A DNA stretch of 63,354 nucleotides from an uncultured Acetatifactor sp. (GCA_944383825.1 CALWRA010000015.1:1-63354), one strand, 5' to 3'; counted from the stretch's first letter, positions 33,154 to 42,790 are shown. Made by a program: numbers and translations. Notes: generated by a model from the letters alone, not told the origin.

Positions 33154-34089
33154 TTAGGGGATAATGAGTGTTCCGGCTTTTCCCTTCACCGCATCCTTGA
33201 TATATTTCATGGAGGTAATTAAAACGCTTCCTCTCGGAACTTTTTCCAAATAATCTACAGCAGCTTCAATTTTCGGCAGCATGGTTCCAGCTTCAAATTG
33301 CCCCTCAGAAATATACTGCTTTGCTTCCTGAAGATTCATGGAAGCAATAGGGGCTTGGCGTAGACTTCCGAAATCCTTATACACACAGTCAACCGCAGTC
33401 AGAATAATCAGCTCGTCGCAATTCAGATCAGCCGCCAGCTTGCCTGCGATGGCATCCTTTTCTATCACGGCGGAAGCGCCTTTGAGAGCATGCTGCTGCT
33501 CTATTACGGGAATCCCGCCTCCTCCGCAGGCGATTACAACCTGATCGGCTTCAGCCAGAGTGCGGATGGCTTCAATTTCCACAATGTCAATGGGCTTGGG
33601 AGCTGCAACCACCCGGCGGAAACCCTTGCCCGGATATTCCTTTACATAATTGCCCTTTTTGATTTCGATTTCCGCATCTTCCTTGGACATATATCGGCCA
33701 ATCACCTTAGTGGGCTCATAGAATGCCTCATCGTAGGGATCTACGGTAACCTGGGTCAGGATGGTGCTTACGGGCTTGGAAATGCCCCGGCTTAAAAGCT
33801 CCGCCCGCAGGGAATTCTGAATGTCGTAGCCCACATAACCCTGGCTCATAGCAGAGCACACGCACATAGGAGCGGGAGTATAGTCGATATAGACTCTGCG
33901 CAGCTCCGTCATGGCCTTATGGATCATACTGACCTGGGGGCCGTTGCTGTGGGTGATGGTCAACTGATAATCTTCTTCTACCAAATCCGCCAGAGCCCTG
34001 GCGGTTATCTTTACAGCGTCCCATTGTTCCGTGGTGGTGTAGCCAAGGGCATCGTGTCCAAGAGAAACAACAACTTTTTTCTTACTCAT
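33154..34089 (-). CDS. arcC: Carbamate kinase
   Basis: 311 residues. It begins KKVVVSLGHDALG, a variant of the family's GGNALG nucleotide loop, and contains THSNGPQVSMI, VIACGGGGIPVIEQ and LTAVDCVYKDFG, typical of carbamate kinases. It makes ATP and ammonium carbamate from carbamoyl phosphate in arginine, citrulline or purine fermentation. The ATG at 34089 follows AGAGGTAAT. No arcA, arcB or ygeW/ygfK-type partners are nearby; purine permeases lie a few kilobases upstream, which would fit purine degradation, as inference. Confidence 0.9.
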   Translation of the reverse strand: MSKKKVVVSLGHDALGYTTTEQWDAVKITARALADLVEEDYQLTITHSNGPQVSMIHKAMTELRRVYIDYTPAPMCVCSAMSQGYVGYDIQNSLRAELLSRGISKPVSTILTQVTVDPYDEAFYEPTKVIGRYMSKEDAEIEIKKGNYVKEYPGKGFRRVVAAPKPIDIVEIEAIRTLAEADQVVIACGGGGIPVIEQQHALKGASAVIEKDAIAGKLAADLNCDELIILTAVDCVYKDFGSLRQAPIASMNLQEAKQYISEGQFEAGTMLPKIEAAVDYLEKVPRGSVLITSMKYIKDAVKGKAGTLIIP

Positions 34090-34218
34090 AGGATTACCTC
34101 TCTGTTTCGTGCGCGTATCATGATATTGGGGACAAAAAGCCTGTCCCGGCGTCACAACAATGGATGCGGCGCTTTTACGCATAGTATATCATAACAGGAA
34201 AAGGGTGTATAGAGAAAT

Positions 34219-35559
34219 TCAGATTTTGCAGCCGGGAAAATCAAGCTCTTTGATAACCTGCTCCAGCACTGAAAAATAATTTTCAAAGGTTTTTCGGCAG
34301 CAGCCGGGATTGTTAATGACGATTCCTTTACTGCGAAGTCCTGTGAGAGCAAATCCCATAGCCATTCGATGATCGTCATAGGTTTCTACCAGGGAAGGGG
34401 AGGGGGAGCCAGGCCATATGGTAATACTGTCCCCTTCTTCCCGACAGCGGATTCCCATTTTCCCAAGCTCAGTGACAATCGCTTTCATACGGTCACATTC
34501 CTGAAGGCGGATATGGCCGATTCCTGTTATGGTGGTGGGGGAATCGGCAAATGGCGCAATGGCGGCCAGCGTAATTGCCTGATCAGAGCAGGCGGACATA
34601 TCCGCCCTTATGCCGCGGAAGCCTCCTGAAGAGGGTGGTATGGCCACAATGCCGTCGGAAGTGTCCCTAATCGTACATCCAAGGTCCTCTAGAATTTTAA
34701 GAAACGTCACATCGCCCTGCAGAGAGTCGAAGTGTATATGCCTTACTAAAACAGGTATGCCGAGCAGGGGAGTCATGGCATAAAAATAGCAGGCAGCGGA
34801 CACATCAGGCTCTATGCGATAGTCCAGCGCCCCACAGACCTGTCCTCCTTTTATATGAAACAGAGCGGGCTCGGGTCTTGAGATATTTACGCCGAACTGT
34901 TCCAGCATTCTGCAGGTCATTTCAATGTATGACATACCATGACTGCCCTGAACCTGAATGGAAAAATCTCTTTGAGACAGGCAGGAGGAAATCAGCAGTG
35001 CGCTCAAAAACTGACTGCTGTGTCCAATGTCTATGGAAATGATGTCCTTTCCAAAGCCGCTTCCCCGAAGAGTGAACGGAAAATAACCGTCTTTTTCCCG
35101 GAAGTCCACCTGACATCCAAGCTCCTGCAGGGAAGCCAGCAGGGGAGCCATGGGGCGGCGGCGCATCTGAGCCGATGCATCCATATGGTATGTGCCCTTG
35201 GAAACTCCCAGAAAAGCCGTGAGAAAACGGGCTGCTGTGCCTGCGCTTCCCACATAAAGGGACGCTTCCTTTCTTGGAATCTCCCCTCCCAGGCCGACGA
35301 CGCTGATTCTTGCGTCCGCCTCATCCACCTGCGTTTCAAAGCCCAGCTCCTGAACACATTTTAAAAAGTGCCTGGAGTCGTCGGAAAAAAGCGCGCCACG
35401 CAGGGTAGAGCGCCCCGCGGCCAGCGTGGCCAGAAGGAGCGCTCTGTTTGTAATGCTCTTGGAGCCGGGAACGGACACGGTCACAGGGGAGCGGACGGCA
35501 TTTTTGTTTTCCTGCAGCGCACTGTATAATGTGGGTACATGATAAATGGAACAATCCAT
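34219..35559 (-). CDS. aroA: 5-enolpyruvylshikimate-3-phosphate synthase
   Basis: 446 residues with VPGSKSITNRALLLATLAAG near residues 30-50, YVGSAGTAARFLTAFL (phosphate/PEP loop) and YDDHRMAMGFAL near the C-terminus, all EPSP-synthase signatures. It joins shikimate-3-phosphate and PEP in aromatic amino-acid synthesis. The loop GSAGTAARFL has alanine where many glyphosate-sensitive enzymes have glycine (NAGTA versus SAGTA forms are diverse), so class assignment is left open. GGGAG precedes the ATG at 35559. No other aro genes are adjacent. Confidence 0.93.
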   Translation of the reverse strand: MDCSIYHVPTLYSALQENKNAVRSPVTVSVPGSKSITNRALLLATLAAGRSTLRGALFSDDSRHFLKCVQELGFETQVDEADARISVVGLGGEIPRKEASLYVGSAGTAARFLTAFLGVSKGTYHMDASAQMRRRPMAPLLASLQELGCQVDFREKDGYFPFTLRGSGFGKDIISIDIGHSSQFLSALLISSCLSQRDFSIQVQGSHGMSYIEMTCRMLEQFGVNISRPEPALFHIKGGQVCGALDYRIEPDVSAACYFYAMTPLLGIPVLVRHIHFDSLQGDVTFLKILEDLGCTIRDTSDGIVAIPPSSGGFRGIRADMSACSDQAITLAAIAPFADSPTTITGIGHIRLQECDRMKAIVTELGKMGIRCREEGDSITIWPGSPSPSLVETYDDHRMAMGFALTGLRSKGIVINNPGCCRKTFENYFSVLEQVIKELDFPGCKI

Positions 35560-35608
35560 AATGACTCCCTTCTGCCGCATATACTATTTGCGGCGGTTGT
35601 CCTTGGGC

Positions 35609-37009
35609 TTATTCACTCTGCTTTTCCTTCGGCTCTTTCATGCTCAGGAGAAGATTCAGAAGAATACCGAAAATAGCGGCTCCGGCAATACAGGGCACCT
35701 GAATGCCGAAGAAGGGGATATTGCCTCCAAAGGAATAATTGCCGCCGATACCGATCACCATGATGGAAGCGATTACCGCAATATTTTTTGAAGAGAACAT
35801 ATCCACCTTCTTTTCGATCATGATAGCAATGCCCTGAGCGGCAATGGCCCCGAACAGATAGATTTCAAGACCTCCGATCACGGCCAGAGGAATACCGTAG
35901 ATGATCTGAATCAGGGGAGTGAAGAAGCTGACAACCATAGCGATCACCGCGGCCACGGCAAGCACTGAGGTGGAAAATACCTTTGTAATAGCCATGGTGC
36001 TGATATTTTCCCCGTAGTTTGTGCCTGCCGGACCGCCGATCACGCCGGAGATCATGTCACAGATTCCATCGCCGATCAGGTTTCGGTCCAGCAGGTCTAC
36101 CAGGTTATATTTCTTATTTATGTTTTTACGCTTTGCCACATCGTTTACATAAATGTCCAGCTGGTACATATGGGCTGTGGACTCCGGGATGGTTGCGATG
36201 GCGATGGGCATGATGGCAGCGCAGGCTGTCCAGGAAACCCTGGGAAGGGAAAATGCCGGAACCGCAAAAACAGAGCCGTCTCCCAGCTTCCAAACAGACG
36301 CTTCAAGAGCGGCGGCCGGCATCATACGGAAAAGATTCACATCCATTAAAAGATAAGCCGCACCGGCAAAAAGGCAGCCTGTCAGCGCACCCAGAAGGAG
36401 GGGAAGCTGTCCGAGAAATCCTTTAAGGTATCTGGAGTAAAGAATTGTGGAGATCAGTGTTACCAGCGCAACCACAATCCACCAGCTGCTCTGGGAGTCG
36501 GCGCTTTCCACGCTTGGTACGGCGTCGCTGAGGGCATTGCCCGCCAGCGTCAGGCCAATAATCATAGCAACAGGACCGGTGACGGAGGCGGGAAGGATGG
36601 TTTCCACGGCCTTACGTCCAAAAAACCGCACCAGCAGCCCTGCGGCTATGGAAATAAGGCCGGAGAGGATAATGCCGAACTGGGCGTATTGGATAGCTTC
36701 GGTGGGCAGGATTCCATCCACCTTGGTAAAGCCCTCGGCAGCGCACATACTGGAAATCGCTGTCAGATAGGCGAAGCTGGAGCCGTAATACAAGGGAATT
36801 TTCCGGCCTGTGATCAAAATGAAAAACAGGGTGGCAAGGCCGCTGGCAAATATGGTGGTTGATACCTGAAATCCGGTTACCAGAGCCACGGTTACCGTGG
36901 CGGGAAACATGACGATTACCTGCTGAAGGGCGTACAGAATCAGTTTTCCGGGGCTTGGGGATTCATCGGGAAGATAACCCTGGGCGGTAAATTTTTTTTC
37001 TTTCTGCAT
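35609..37009 (-). CDS. Uracil/xanthine permease family (NCS2) transporter
   Basis: About 466 residues with ~12-14 membrane helices. LILYALQQVIVMFPATVTVA at the start, PLYYGSSFAYLTAI and GGPAGTNYGENISTMAITKV in the middle, and the conserved glutamate of the NCS2 signature are present. These are proton-coupled uracil or xanthine importers; UraA is the closest named type by feel. The ATG at 37009 follows AAAGGAGAG. It is separated from the upstream NCS2-like permease gene by a terminator-like hairpin. Confidence 0.9.
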   Translation of the reverse strand: MQKEKKFTAQGYLPDESPSPGKLILYALQQVIVMFPATVTVALVTGFQVSTTIFASGLATLFFILITGRKIPLYYGSSFAYLTAISSMCAAEGFTKVDGILPTEAIQYAQFGIILSGLISIAAGLLVRFFGRKAVETILPASVTGPVAMIIGLTLAGNALSDAVPSVESADSQSSWWIVVALVTLISTILYSRYLKGFLGQLPLLLGALTGCLFAGAAYLLMDVNLFRMMPAAALEASVWKLGDGSVFAVPAFSLPRVSWTACAAIMPIAIATIPESTAHMYQLDIYVNDVAKRKNINKKYNLVDLLDRNLIGDGICDMISGVIGGPAGTNYGENISTMAITKVFSTSVLAVAAVIAMVVSFFTPLIQIIYGIPLAVIGGLEIYLFGAIAAQGIAIMIEKKVDMFSSKNIAVIASIMVIGIGGNYSFGGNIPFFGIQVPCIAGAAIFGILLNLLLSMKEPKEKQSE

Positions 37010-37102
37010 GGGAATGCTCTCCTTTTTTACATTATTTTTATGATGGGACAATTCCGCTTTGGCTTCTGTGTTGGCTGAAAAAGCGGTATGCCCGAATGCC
37101 TG

Positions 37103-37135
37103 AAAAGTGGCACTGAAGGAAAGCTCCAGTGCCAC
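37103..37135 (-). terminator. Hairpin between the two nucleobase permease genes
   Basis: GTGGCACTG at 37107-37115 pairs with CAGTGCCAC at 37127-37135. Read on the minus strand the stem is followed by TTTT, so it can terminate the upstream permease transcript. Confidence 0.75.
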
Positions 37136-37154
37136 ATCGGCGTGTTTGCAAACG

Positions 37155-38510
37155 CTACAGGAGTGCCAGCAGCACAAAATTCAATACGAACAATGCCGTG
37201 CACACCCAGAGGATGGGATGAATCTCCTTTGCCCTTCCCTTACATATTTTTACGATACAGTAAAAGACAAAACCTGCGGCAATGCCGTAGGAAATGCTGT
37301 AGCATAATGCCATGAAAATTCCGGCAAAAAATGCGGGAATGGCTTCGCTCAGGTCGCCCCAGTCGATTTCCTTAAAGGAGGAAACCATCATGATGCCCAC
37401 GGCAACCAGGGCGGGAGCGGTTGCGGCAAAGGGAACCGCGCTGACAAAGGTAGCCAAAAATGCGGAGAGGGCAAAGCAGACAGCCACAACCACGGAGGTC
37501 AGACCGGTTCGGCCGCCTACGCCGATGCCGGAAGCGCTTTCTACAAAGGTAGTGGTATTAGAGGTGCCGAAAAGAGCTCCTATGGAGGTGGCCGTAGCGT
37601 CGGCAAACAGCGCTTTGTCAAGCCTTGACTGGAAACCAGCCTTGCTTTCCATCAGCTTTTCGTCCTCATCGCTGAAGATACCGCTGCGGCGTCCGGTTCC
37701 GATAAAAGTTCCCAGCGTGTCGAAGGTGTCGGAAATGCTAAAGGAGAAAATGGTGATTAAAACAAGAGGAAGCTTGGAAGTGTCAGTAAAAAGGCTTGTG
37801 ATGCCGCCCTCCTTGAAAATGGCAAGAAAGGTTGTAGGCAGAGCTGCGCAGGCCTCGTAAAAGCTAGTGGTGTCCTGAGGAGCGGTGACTCCGAAAGGAA
37901 TCCCAACCAGAGTGGTGACGATAATGGAAATCAGAATGGCGCCCTTGACGTTCAGCACCAGGAGCACAACAGTGCAGACAAGGCCAAACAGAAATATCAG
38001 AAAAGAGGGCTGGTTCAGGGTGGAGAGCGCAGGCACTCCTCCGTCAAAATTGATAATACCCACATTCAGAAAGCCTATGTACGCCACAAAAATACCAATG
38101 CCGCCTCCAATGGCGTTCTGGAGGCTGCGGGGAATGGATTTAATGATGTATTTGCGTACCTTTGTCACAGTTATGATGATATTCAGGATACCGCAGATAA
38201 AAACCATGGAAAGAGCCTGCTGCCACGTAAAGCCCAGACCGAAGCATACGGTATAAACGAAAAACGCATTCAGTCCCATACCGGGAGCCTGCGCATAGGG
38301 AACGTTAGCGATCAGCCCCATGACCAGGGTGCCGATGATGGAGGCAATAATGGTAGCCAGAAAAACGGCGCCCCATTCCATTCCAGCCTGTGACAGGATT
38401 CCCGGGTTGACTACGATAATGTAAGACATTGCAAAAAATGTAGTGAGACCGGCCATAATCTCCGTTGGGACATTGGTGCCGTTCTCTCTGAGCTTAAAAA
38501 ACTTCTCCAT
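37155..38510 (-). CDS. Adenine/guanine/hypoxanthine permease (AzgA/PbuG family)
   Basis: 451 residues beginning MEKFFKLRENGTNVPTEIMA and LTTFFAMSYIIVVNPGILS, the classic start of the AzgA-like permeases, with APGMGLNAFF and TSNTTTFVESASGIGVGGRT further on. They import purine bases by proton symport. AAGGAGG precedes the ATG at 38510. I looked for a purine riboswitch in the leader (38511-38640, minus strand) and saw only AT-rich sequence with no recognisable aptamer core. Confidence 0.94.
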   Translation of the reverse strand: MEKFFKLRENGTNVPTEIMAGLTTFFAMSYIIVVNPGILSQAGMEWGAVFLATIIASIIGTLVMGLIANVPYAQAPGMGLNAFFVYTVCFGLGFTWQQALSMVFICGILNIIITVTKVRKYIIKSIPRSLQNAIGGGIGIFVAYIGFLNVGIINFDGGVPALSTLNQPSFLIFLFGLVCTVVLLVLNVKGAILISIIVTTLVGIPFGVTAPQDTTSFYEACAALPTTFLAIFKEGGITSLFTDTSKLPLVLITIFSFSISDTFDTLGTFIGTGRRSGIFSDEDEKLMESKAGFQSRLDKALFADATATSIGALFGTSNTTTFVESASGIGVGGRTGLTSVVVAVCFALSAFLATFVSAVPFAATAPALVAVGIMMVSSFKEIDWGDLSEAIPAFFAGIFMALCYSISYGIAAGFVFYCIVKICKGRAKEIHPILWVCTALFVLNFVLLALL

Positions 38511-38675
38511 GAAGACCTCCTTGAAAGTAAAGTATTATTTTTCCATAAATAATATCATAAATTTTTCTAAAAATCTATATTATTTGTCTTTATATTAGAG
38601 GCGGGATGGCAAGGGGCGTCTGGATGGGGTTCTGGAAATAGCGCACAACGGACTGCAGATCAACAGATATTTTTC

Positions 38676-38704
38676 TTGACACCCGCAAAAATGCGTAGTA
38701 TGAT
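38676..38704 (+). promoter_or_regulatory. Promoter of the cysK-met operon
   Basis: TTGACA at 38676-38681 and TATGAT at 38699-38704, spaced exactly 17 bases. The upstream 38511-38640 stretch between the divergent genes holds AT-rich leader sequence only. Confidence 0.82.
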
Positions 38705-38706
38705 TC

Positions 38707-38740
38707 AATTCATAATAATCATATGTATTTACTATGAATT
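38707..38740 (+). promoter_or_regulatory. Candidate operator palindrome downstream of the cysK promoter
   Basis: AATTCATA at 38707-38714 is mirrored by TATGAATT at 38733-38740 around an AT-rich centre. It begins just after the -10 box, where a bound repressor would block initiation. The last gene of the operon encodes an Rrf2 (CymR-like) repressor, the natural candidate to bind here; that link is inference. Confidence 0.5.
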
Positions 38741-38769
38741 AAAACATGGGAAGGAAGGTTGAGGAGAAT

Positions 38770-39708
38770 ATGAGCAGAATATTTACGAAAAGCACGCAAC
38801 TGATCGGAAAGACTCCCCTGCTTAAGGTGGAAAATTATATGCAGGACCAGGGAATTACAGGGGCGGAGATTCTGGCAAAGCTGGAGTATCTGAATCCGGC
38901 GGGAAGCGTAAAGGACAGGATCGCCCTCGCTATGGTGGAGGAAGCGGAGAAAAAAGGAGCGCTGAAGCCGGGAGCCGTCATCATAGAGCCAACCTCCGGC
39001 AATACAGGCATCGGTTTGGCCAGCGTGGCCGCGGCCAAGGGATACAGAGTGATACTTACTCTGCCCGAGACCATGAGCGTGGAAAGAAGAAATCTTTTAA
39101 AGGCATACGGAGCGGAGCTTGTACTGACTGAGGGCGCAAAGGGTATGAGAGGGGCTATAGAAAAAGCCCAGGAGCTGGAGAAAACCATTCCAGAAGCGGT
39201 CATTCTGGGACAGTTTGATAATCCGGCCAATCCTGCCGCTCATGCTGCTGCAACAGGTCCGGAGATCTGGGAGGATACGGACGGCAGAGTTGACATTTTT
39301 GTGGCGGGCGTGGGAACCGGGGGTACCATCACCGGTGTGGGAACCTATCTGAAGGCAAAGAATCCCCGTATTAAAATCGTGGCGGTGGAGCCCTCAGATT
39401 CCCCTGTGCTGTCGGGGGGCTGCCCGGGACCTCATAAGCTGCAGGGAATTGGGGCGGGATTTGTGCCCTCCATATTAAATACCCAGGTGTATGATGAAAT
39501 TATTACGGTTACAACAAATCAGGCATTTGCTTCGGGAAGAACTCTTGCGCGCAGAGAGGGAATTTTGGTTGGAATTACCTCGGGAGCAGCCCTTTATGCG
39601 GCGTCGGAGCTTGCAAAACGGCCGGAGAATTCAGGAAAAACCATAGTAGTCCTTCTGCCGGATTCCGGAGACAGATACCTCTCCACTCCCATGTTTACAG
39701 AAGAATAG
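38770..39708 (+). CDS. cysK: Cysteine synthase A
   Basis: 312 residues. [13 protein letters not shown] holds the PLP-binding lysine, [12 protein letters not shown] the substrate loop, and [12 protein letters not shown] the phosphate-binding loop. It makes cysteine from O-acetylserine and sulfide. In Bacillus, CysK also partners the repressor CymR as a sensor; the presence of an Rrf2 gene in this same operon fits that scheme. The ATG at 38770 follows GAGGAGA; an earlier ATG at 38746 lacks a site. Confidence 0.96.
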   Translation: MSRIFTKSTQLIGKTPLLKVENYMQDQGITGAEILAKLEYLNPAGSVKDRIALAMVEEAEKKGALKPGAVIIEPTSGNTGIGLASVAAAKGYRVILTLPETMSVERRNLLKAYGAELVLTEGAKGMRGAIEKAQELEKTIPEAVILGQFDNPANPAAHAAATGPEIWEDTDGRVDIFVAGVGTGGTITGVGTYLKAKNPRIKIVAVEPSDSPVLSGGCPGPHKLQGIGAGFVPSILNTQVYDEIITVTTNQAFASGRTLARREGILVGITSGAALYAASELAKRPENSGKTIVVLLPDSGDRYLSTPMFTEE

Positions 39709-39808
39709 TCTTGTGGTAAAATGCTGTAACGATATCAGGCCATAGATGTGGTGGGAATGCGGGACACAAAGGAAAGGTCTGAGAAGGCATGGAAGAGGGA
39801 CGTTAAAG

Positions 39809-40819
39809 ATGGAAGCGATGATTCGAATACAGGATGTAACCAAAACCTTTGCGGGCAGGGACGGCCAGGTTGAGGCTTTAAAAGGTATCAGCCTTACAAT
39901 TCACAAGGGGGAGATTTACGGCATTATCGGCATGAGCGGGGCAGGAAAGTCAACGCTGGTCAGATGTCTTAATTTCCTGGAAAAGCCCACAGCCGGAACG
40001 GTTTTTATAGAGGACAGGGATTTATCCCTTCTTGGGGAAAAAGAGCTGAGAAAAGAGCGCTTGGATATTGCCATGATTTTTCAACATTTCAATCTGCTGA
40101 TGCAGAGAAATGTATTGGATAATATTTGCTTTCCTATGGAAATTGCAGGAGTGAAGAAGGCGGACGCAAAAAAACGAGCCATGGAGCTTCTGGAAATTGT
40201 GGGCCTGACGGAAAAGGCCAAAAGCTATCCGGCTCAGCTGTCCGGCGGCCAAAAGCAGCGCGTGGCTATTGCAAGAGCCCTGGCCAACAACCCCAAGATA
40301 CTGCTGTGCGATGAGGCCACCAGCGCGCTGGATCCCACAACCACAAAAGCCATTTTGAAGCTTTTACAGGAAATTAATCGAAAATACGGCATAACCATAG
40401 TAATCATCACCCACGAAATGTCCGTGGTGCAGGAGATATGCACCCATGTGGCCATCATAGACGCCGGTATGCTGGCGGAGCAGGGGACCGTTGAGGAGGT
40501 CTTTTCCAATCCCAGGACTTCAGCGGCAAAAAAGCTGGTTTTCATGGGTGAGCAGAGATCCCAAAAAATGGAGGGAAAACGCTGTATCCGAATTGTGTTT
40601 GACGGAAAATCCTCCTTTGAACCGGTGATAGCCAATATGATTCTGGAGTGTAGGGCGCCGGTGAATATTCTGCTGGCGGATACTAAAGACATCGGGGGGA
40701 TTGCCCACGGGCAGATGATTCTGCAGCTGCCCCAGGATGATGCAGCTGCAGACAGAATAATTCACTATCTGCAGGAAAGAAAACTTACGGTAAAGGAGTT
40801 GGATTCTTATGTGGGATAA
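39809..40819 (+). CDS. metN: Methionine ABC transporter ATPase
   Basis: 336 residues. Walker A GMSGAGKSTLVRC, Q-loop FQHFNLL, signature LSGGQKQRVAIARAL, Walker B ILLCDEATSALD, switch IITHEMSVV. The last ~85 residues form the NIL regulatory domain that binds methionine in MetN proteins (starting around RCIRIVFDGKSSFEP). The gene overlaps metI by 11 bases. It powers methionine or related sulfur amino-acid uptake. Confidence 0.95.
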   Translation: MEAMIRIQDVTKTFAGRDGQVEALKGISLTIHKGEIYGIIGMSGAGKSTLVRCLNFLEKPTAGTVFIEDRDLSLLGEKELRKERLDIAMIFQHFNLLMQRNVLDNICFPMEIAGVKKADAKKRAMELLEIVGLTEKAKSYPAQLSGGQKQRVAIARALANNPKILLCDEATSALDPTTTKAILKLLQEINRKYGITIVIITHEMSVVQEICTHVAIIDAGMLAEQGTVEEVFSNPRTSAAKKLVFMGEQRSQKMEGKRCIRIVFDGKSSFEPVIANMILECRAPVNILLADTKDIGGIAHGQMILQLPQDDAAADRIIHYLQERKLTVKELDSYVG

Positions 40820-41471
40820 CGCTACGGTAATGATGCTGGCAGAGGGGACGGCGGTTACTCTCTATATGACTCTGGTCTCCACCTTGTTCGCCTATGTTTT
40901 GGGACTTCCTATGGGAATTGCTCTGGTGATTACAGCTAAGGACGGGCTGCGGCCAAACAAAATTGTCTATAAAATTCTGGATGCGGTGGTGAATATTGTT
41001 CGCAGCATTCCATTTTTGATCCTTCTGATTCTGGTTATTCCCCTTACCAGAGCCATAGTGGGACAAAGCTATGGGGCTACTGCCACCATTGTGCCGCTGA
41101 CGCTGGCGGCTGCTCCTTTTATTGCCAGAATGGTAGAGTCCTCTCTGCTGGAGGTGGACAGGGGTGTGATTGAAGCGGCTCAAAGCATGGGAGCGGGCCT
41201 GTGGACTATTATCTGGAAGGTGATGCTGGGGGAGGCCAGAACCTCTCTGATTGTGGGAGGAACAATCGCTCTCGGCACCATTCTGGGGTATTCGGCCATG
41301 GCGGGGGCCGTGGGCGGCGGCGGACTGGGCGACATTGCCATTCGCTATGGATATCACCGCTATCAGACGGACATCATGCTGGTGACAGTGGTGCTCTTGG
41401 TACTGCTGGTTCAGATACTGCAGTACATCGGCACAAAATTGTCAAAAAGACTTGACAGACGTTTGAAATAA
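40809..41471 (+). CDS. metI: Methionine ABC transporter permease
   Basis: 220 residues with five membrane helices. TLYMTLVSTLFAYVLGLPMG, NIVRSIPFLILLILVIPLTR and AAQSMGAGLWTIIWKVMLGE (the coupling helix) are typical MetI segments, and AMAGAVGGGGLGDIAIRYGY near the end is nearly invariant in the family. Start codon lies inside metN, so expression is coupled. Confidence 0.96.
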   Translation: MWDNATVMMLAEGTAVTLYMTLVSTLFAYVLGLPMGIALVITAKDGLRPNKIVYKILDAVVNIVRSIPFLILLILVIPLTRAIVGQSYGATATIVPLTLAAAPFIARMVESSLLEVDRGVIEAAQSMGAGLWTIIWKVMLGEARTSLIVGGTIALGTILGYSAMAGAVGGGGLGDIAIRYGYHRYQTDIMLVTVVLLVLLVQILQYIGTKLSKRLDRRLK

Positions 41472-41513
41472 AATGGTATTACAGACAGATACGATGAGGA
41501 GGAGAAAGAAACT

Positions 41514-42323
41514 ATGAAAAAGAAAATTTCTGCATTGCTGGCGGCTGCCTTCTGCGTGGGAGCGCTTCTTGGCTGCGGCAGCCGGGAGACGGATGACAAG
41601 ACGATAAAGGTAGCGGCTTCAGCGGTGCCTCATGCGGAGATTCTGGAACAGGCAAAGCCCATTTTGGAAGAGCAGGGCTATACCCTGGAAATTGAGATTT
41701 TTGACGACTATGTACAGCAGAACAATGTGGTGGATTCTGGGGAGTTTGACGCAAATTATTTCCAGCACATTCCTTATCTGGAGAATTACAATGAAGAGAG
41801 GGGCACCAACCTTGTGATTGCAGGCAGCATTCATTATGAGCCCTTCGGACTGTATCCTGGGAAGGAGACGGATACGGCCAACATGGAGGGAGCTACCATT
41901 GCGGTTCCCAATGATACAACCAATGAAGCAAGAGCGCTGCTGCTTTTGCAGGACAACGGCTATATTACTCTGAGAGAGGGTGCGGGGCTGAATGCAACGG
42001 TAAATGACATTGTGGAGAATCCTTACAATATTGAGATTGTGGAGCTGGAGGCGGCACAGATTCCCCGAACTCTACAGGAGGTATCCTTTGGGGTGCTTAA
42101 CGGCAATTATGCGATGCAGGCGGGCATGACTGTGGCGAATGACGCGCTTTTGTTTGAAAGCGATGAATCAGAGGCTGCGGCAACTTATGTGAATGTAGTG
42201 GCAGTAAAGGAAGGCAATGAAGATTCTGAGAAAATCAAGGCGCTTGTGGATGTCTTGAAATCCGATGCCATTAAGCAGTATATCAATGACACCTATAACG
42301 GAGGGGTTATCCCCTACAAGTAA
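41514..42323 (+). CDS. metQ: Methionine-binding lipoprotein
   Basis: 269 residues. The signal peptide ends GALLGC, giving lipidated Cys21. The mature NLPA-family domain shows KVAASAVPHAEILEQAKP, FDANYFQHIPYLENYN and EPFGLYPGK, then VPNDTTNEARALLLLQ. MetQ captures methionine at the outer face of the membrane for MetNI. GAGGAGAAAG precedes the ATG, 42 bases after metI. Confidence 0.95.
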   Translation: MKKKISALLAAAFCVGALLGCGSRETDDKTIKVAASAVPHAEILEQAKPILEEQGYTLEIEIFDDYVQQNNVVDSGEFDANYFQHIPYLENYNEERGTNLVIAGSIHYEPFGLYPGKETDTANMEGATIAVPNDTTNEARALLLLQDNGYITLREGAGLNATVNDIVENPYNIEIVELEAAQIPRTLQEVSFGVLNGNYAMQAGMTVANDALLFESDESEAAATYVNVVAVKEGNEDSEKIKALVDVLKSDAIKQYINDTYNGGVIPYK

Positions 42324-42343
42324 ACGTTTAAAGGACAGATGCC

Positions 42344-42790
42344 ATGAAGATCTCAACAAGAGGCAGATATGCGGTGAGGGTCATGCTGGACCTGGCGCTG
42401 CATAATACGGGAGAATGTATCAAAGTAAGGGAAATCGCGGGCAGACAGGGAATTTCGGAAAAATATCTGGAGCAGATAATTGCCATGCTGCATAAAGGCG
42501 GATATGTGAAAAGTGTGAGAGGAGCCCAGGGAGGATACCGTATTGCAAGGGATCCGAAGGAATATACGGTGGGAATGATTCTCAGGCTGACGGAAGGCTC
42601 CCTGGCTCCCGTAGCCTGTCTGGACGAGGGAGCGGACCCGTGTGAAATGTGGGATACCTGTGAAACAGTGGAGGTTTGGAAGGAGCTGTATGAGGCCATC
42701 AACAGGGTGGTGGACAACGTGACCATTGCAGACTTGGCTGACCGGCACAGAAGACGGCTGGCCCTTACAGAGCCGGATTACAGTATCTAA
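42344..42790 (+). CDS. Rrf2-family regulator (CymR-like)
   Basis: 148 residues. MKISTRGRYAVRVMLDLALH is the standard Rrf2 opening, IAGRQGISEKYLEQIIAMLH the recognition helix region, and VRGAQGGYRIARDP the wing. Two or three cysteines (ACLDEGADPCEMWDTCE) are present, but the spacing could hold either a cluster or none; CymR itself has no cluster. Its place behind cysK and metNIQ points to sulfur-responsive repression of this operon. Its stop codon overlaps the stop of the convergent gene (CTAA shared). Confidence 0.88.
   Translation: MKISTRGRYAVRVMLDLALHNTGECIKVREIAGRQGISEKYLEQIIAMLHKGGYVKSVRGAQGGYRIARDPKEYTVGMILRLTEGSLAPVACLDEGADPCEMWDTCETVEVWKELYEAINRVVDNVTIADLADRHRRRLALTEPDYSI

Noticed and set aside
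38511..38640. Possible purine riboswitch before the AzgA-type permease
   Set aside because: The leader is AT-rich and lacks the conserved junction and loop sequences of the purine aptamer on either strand.
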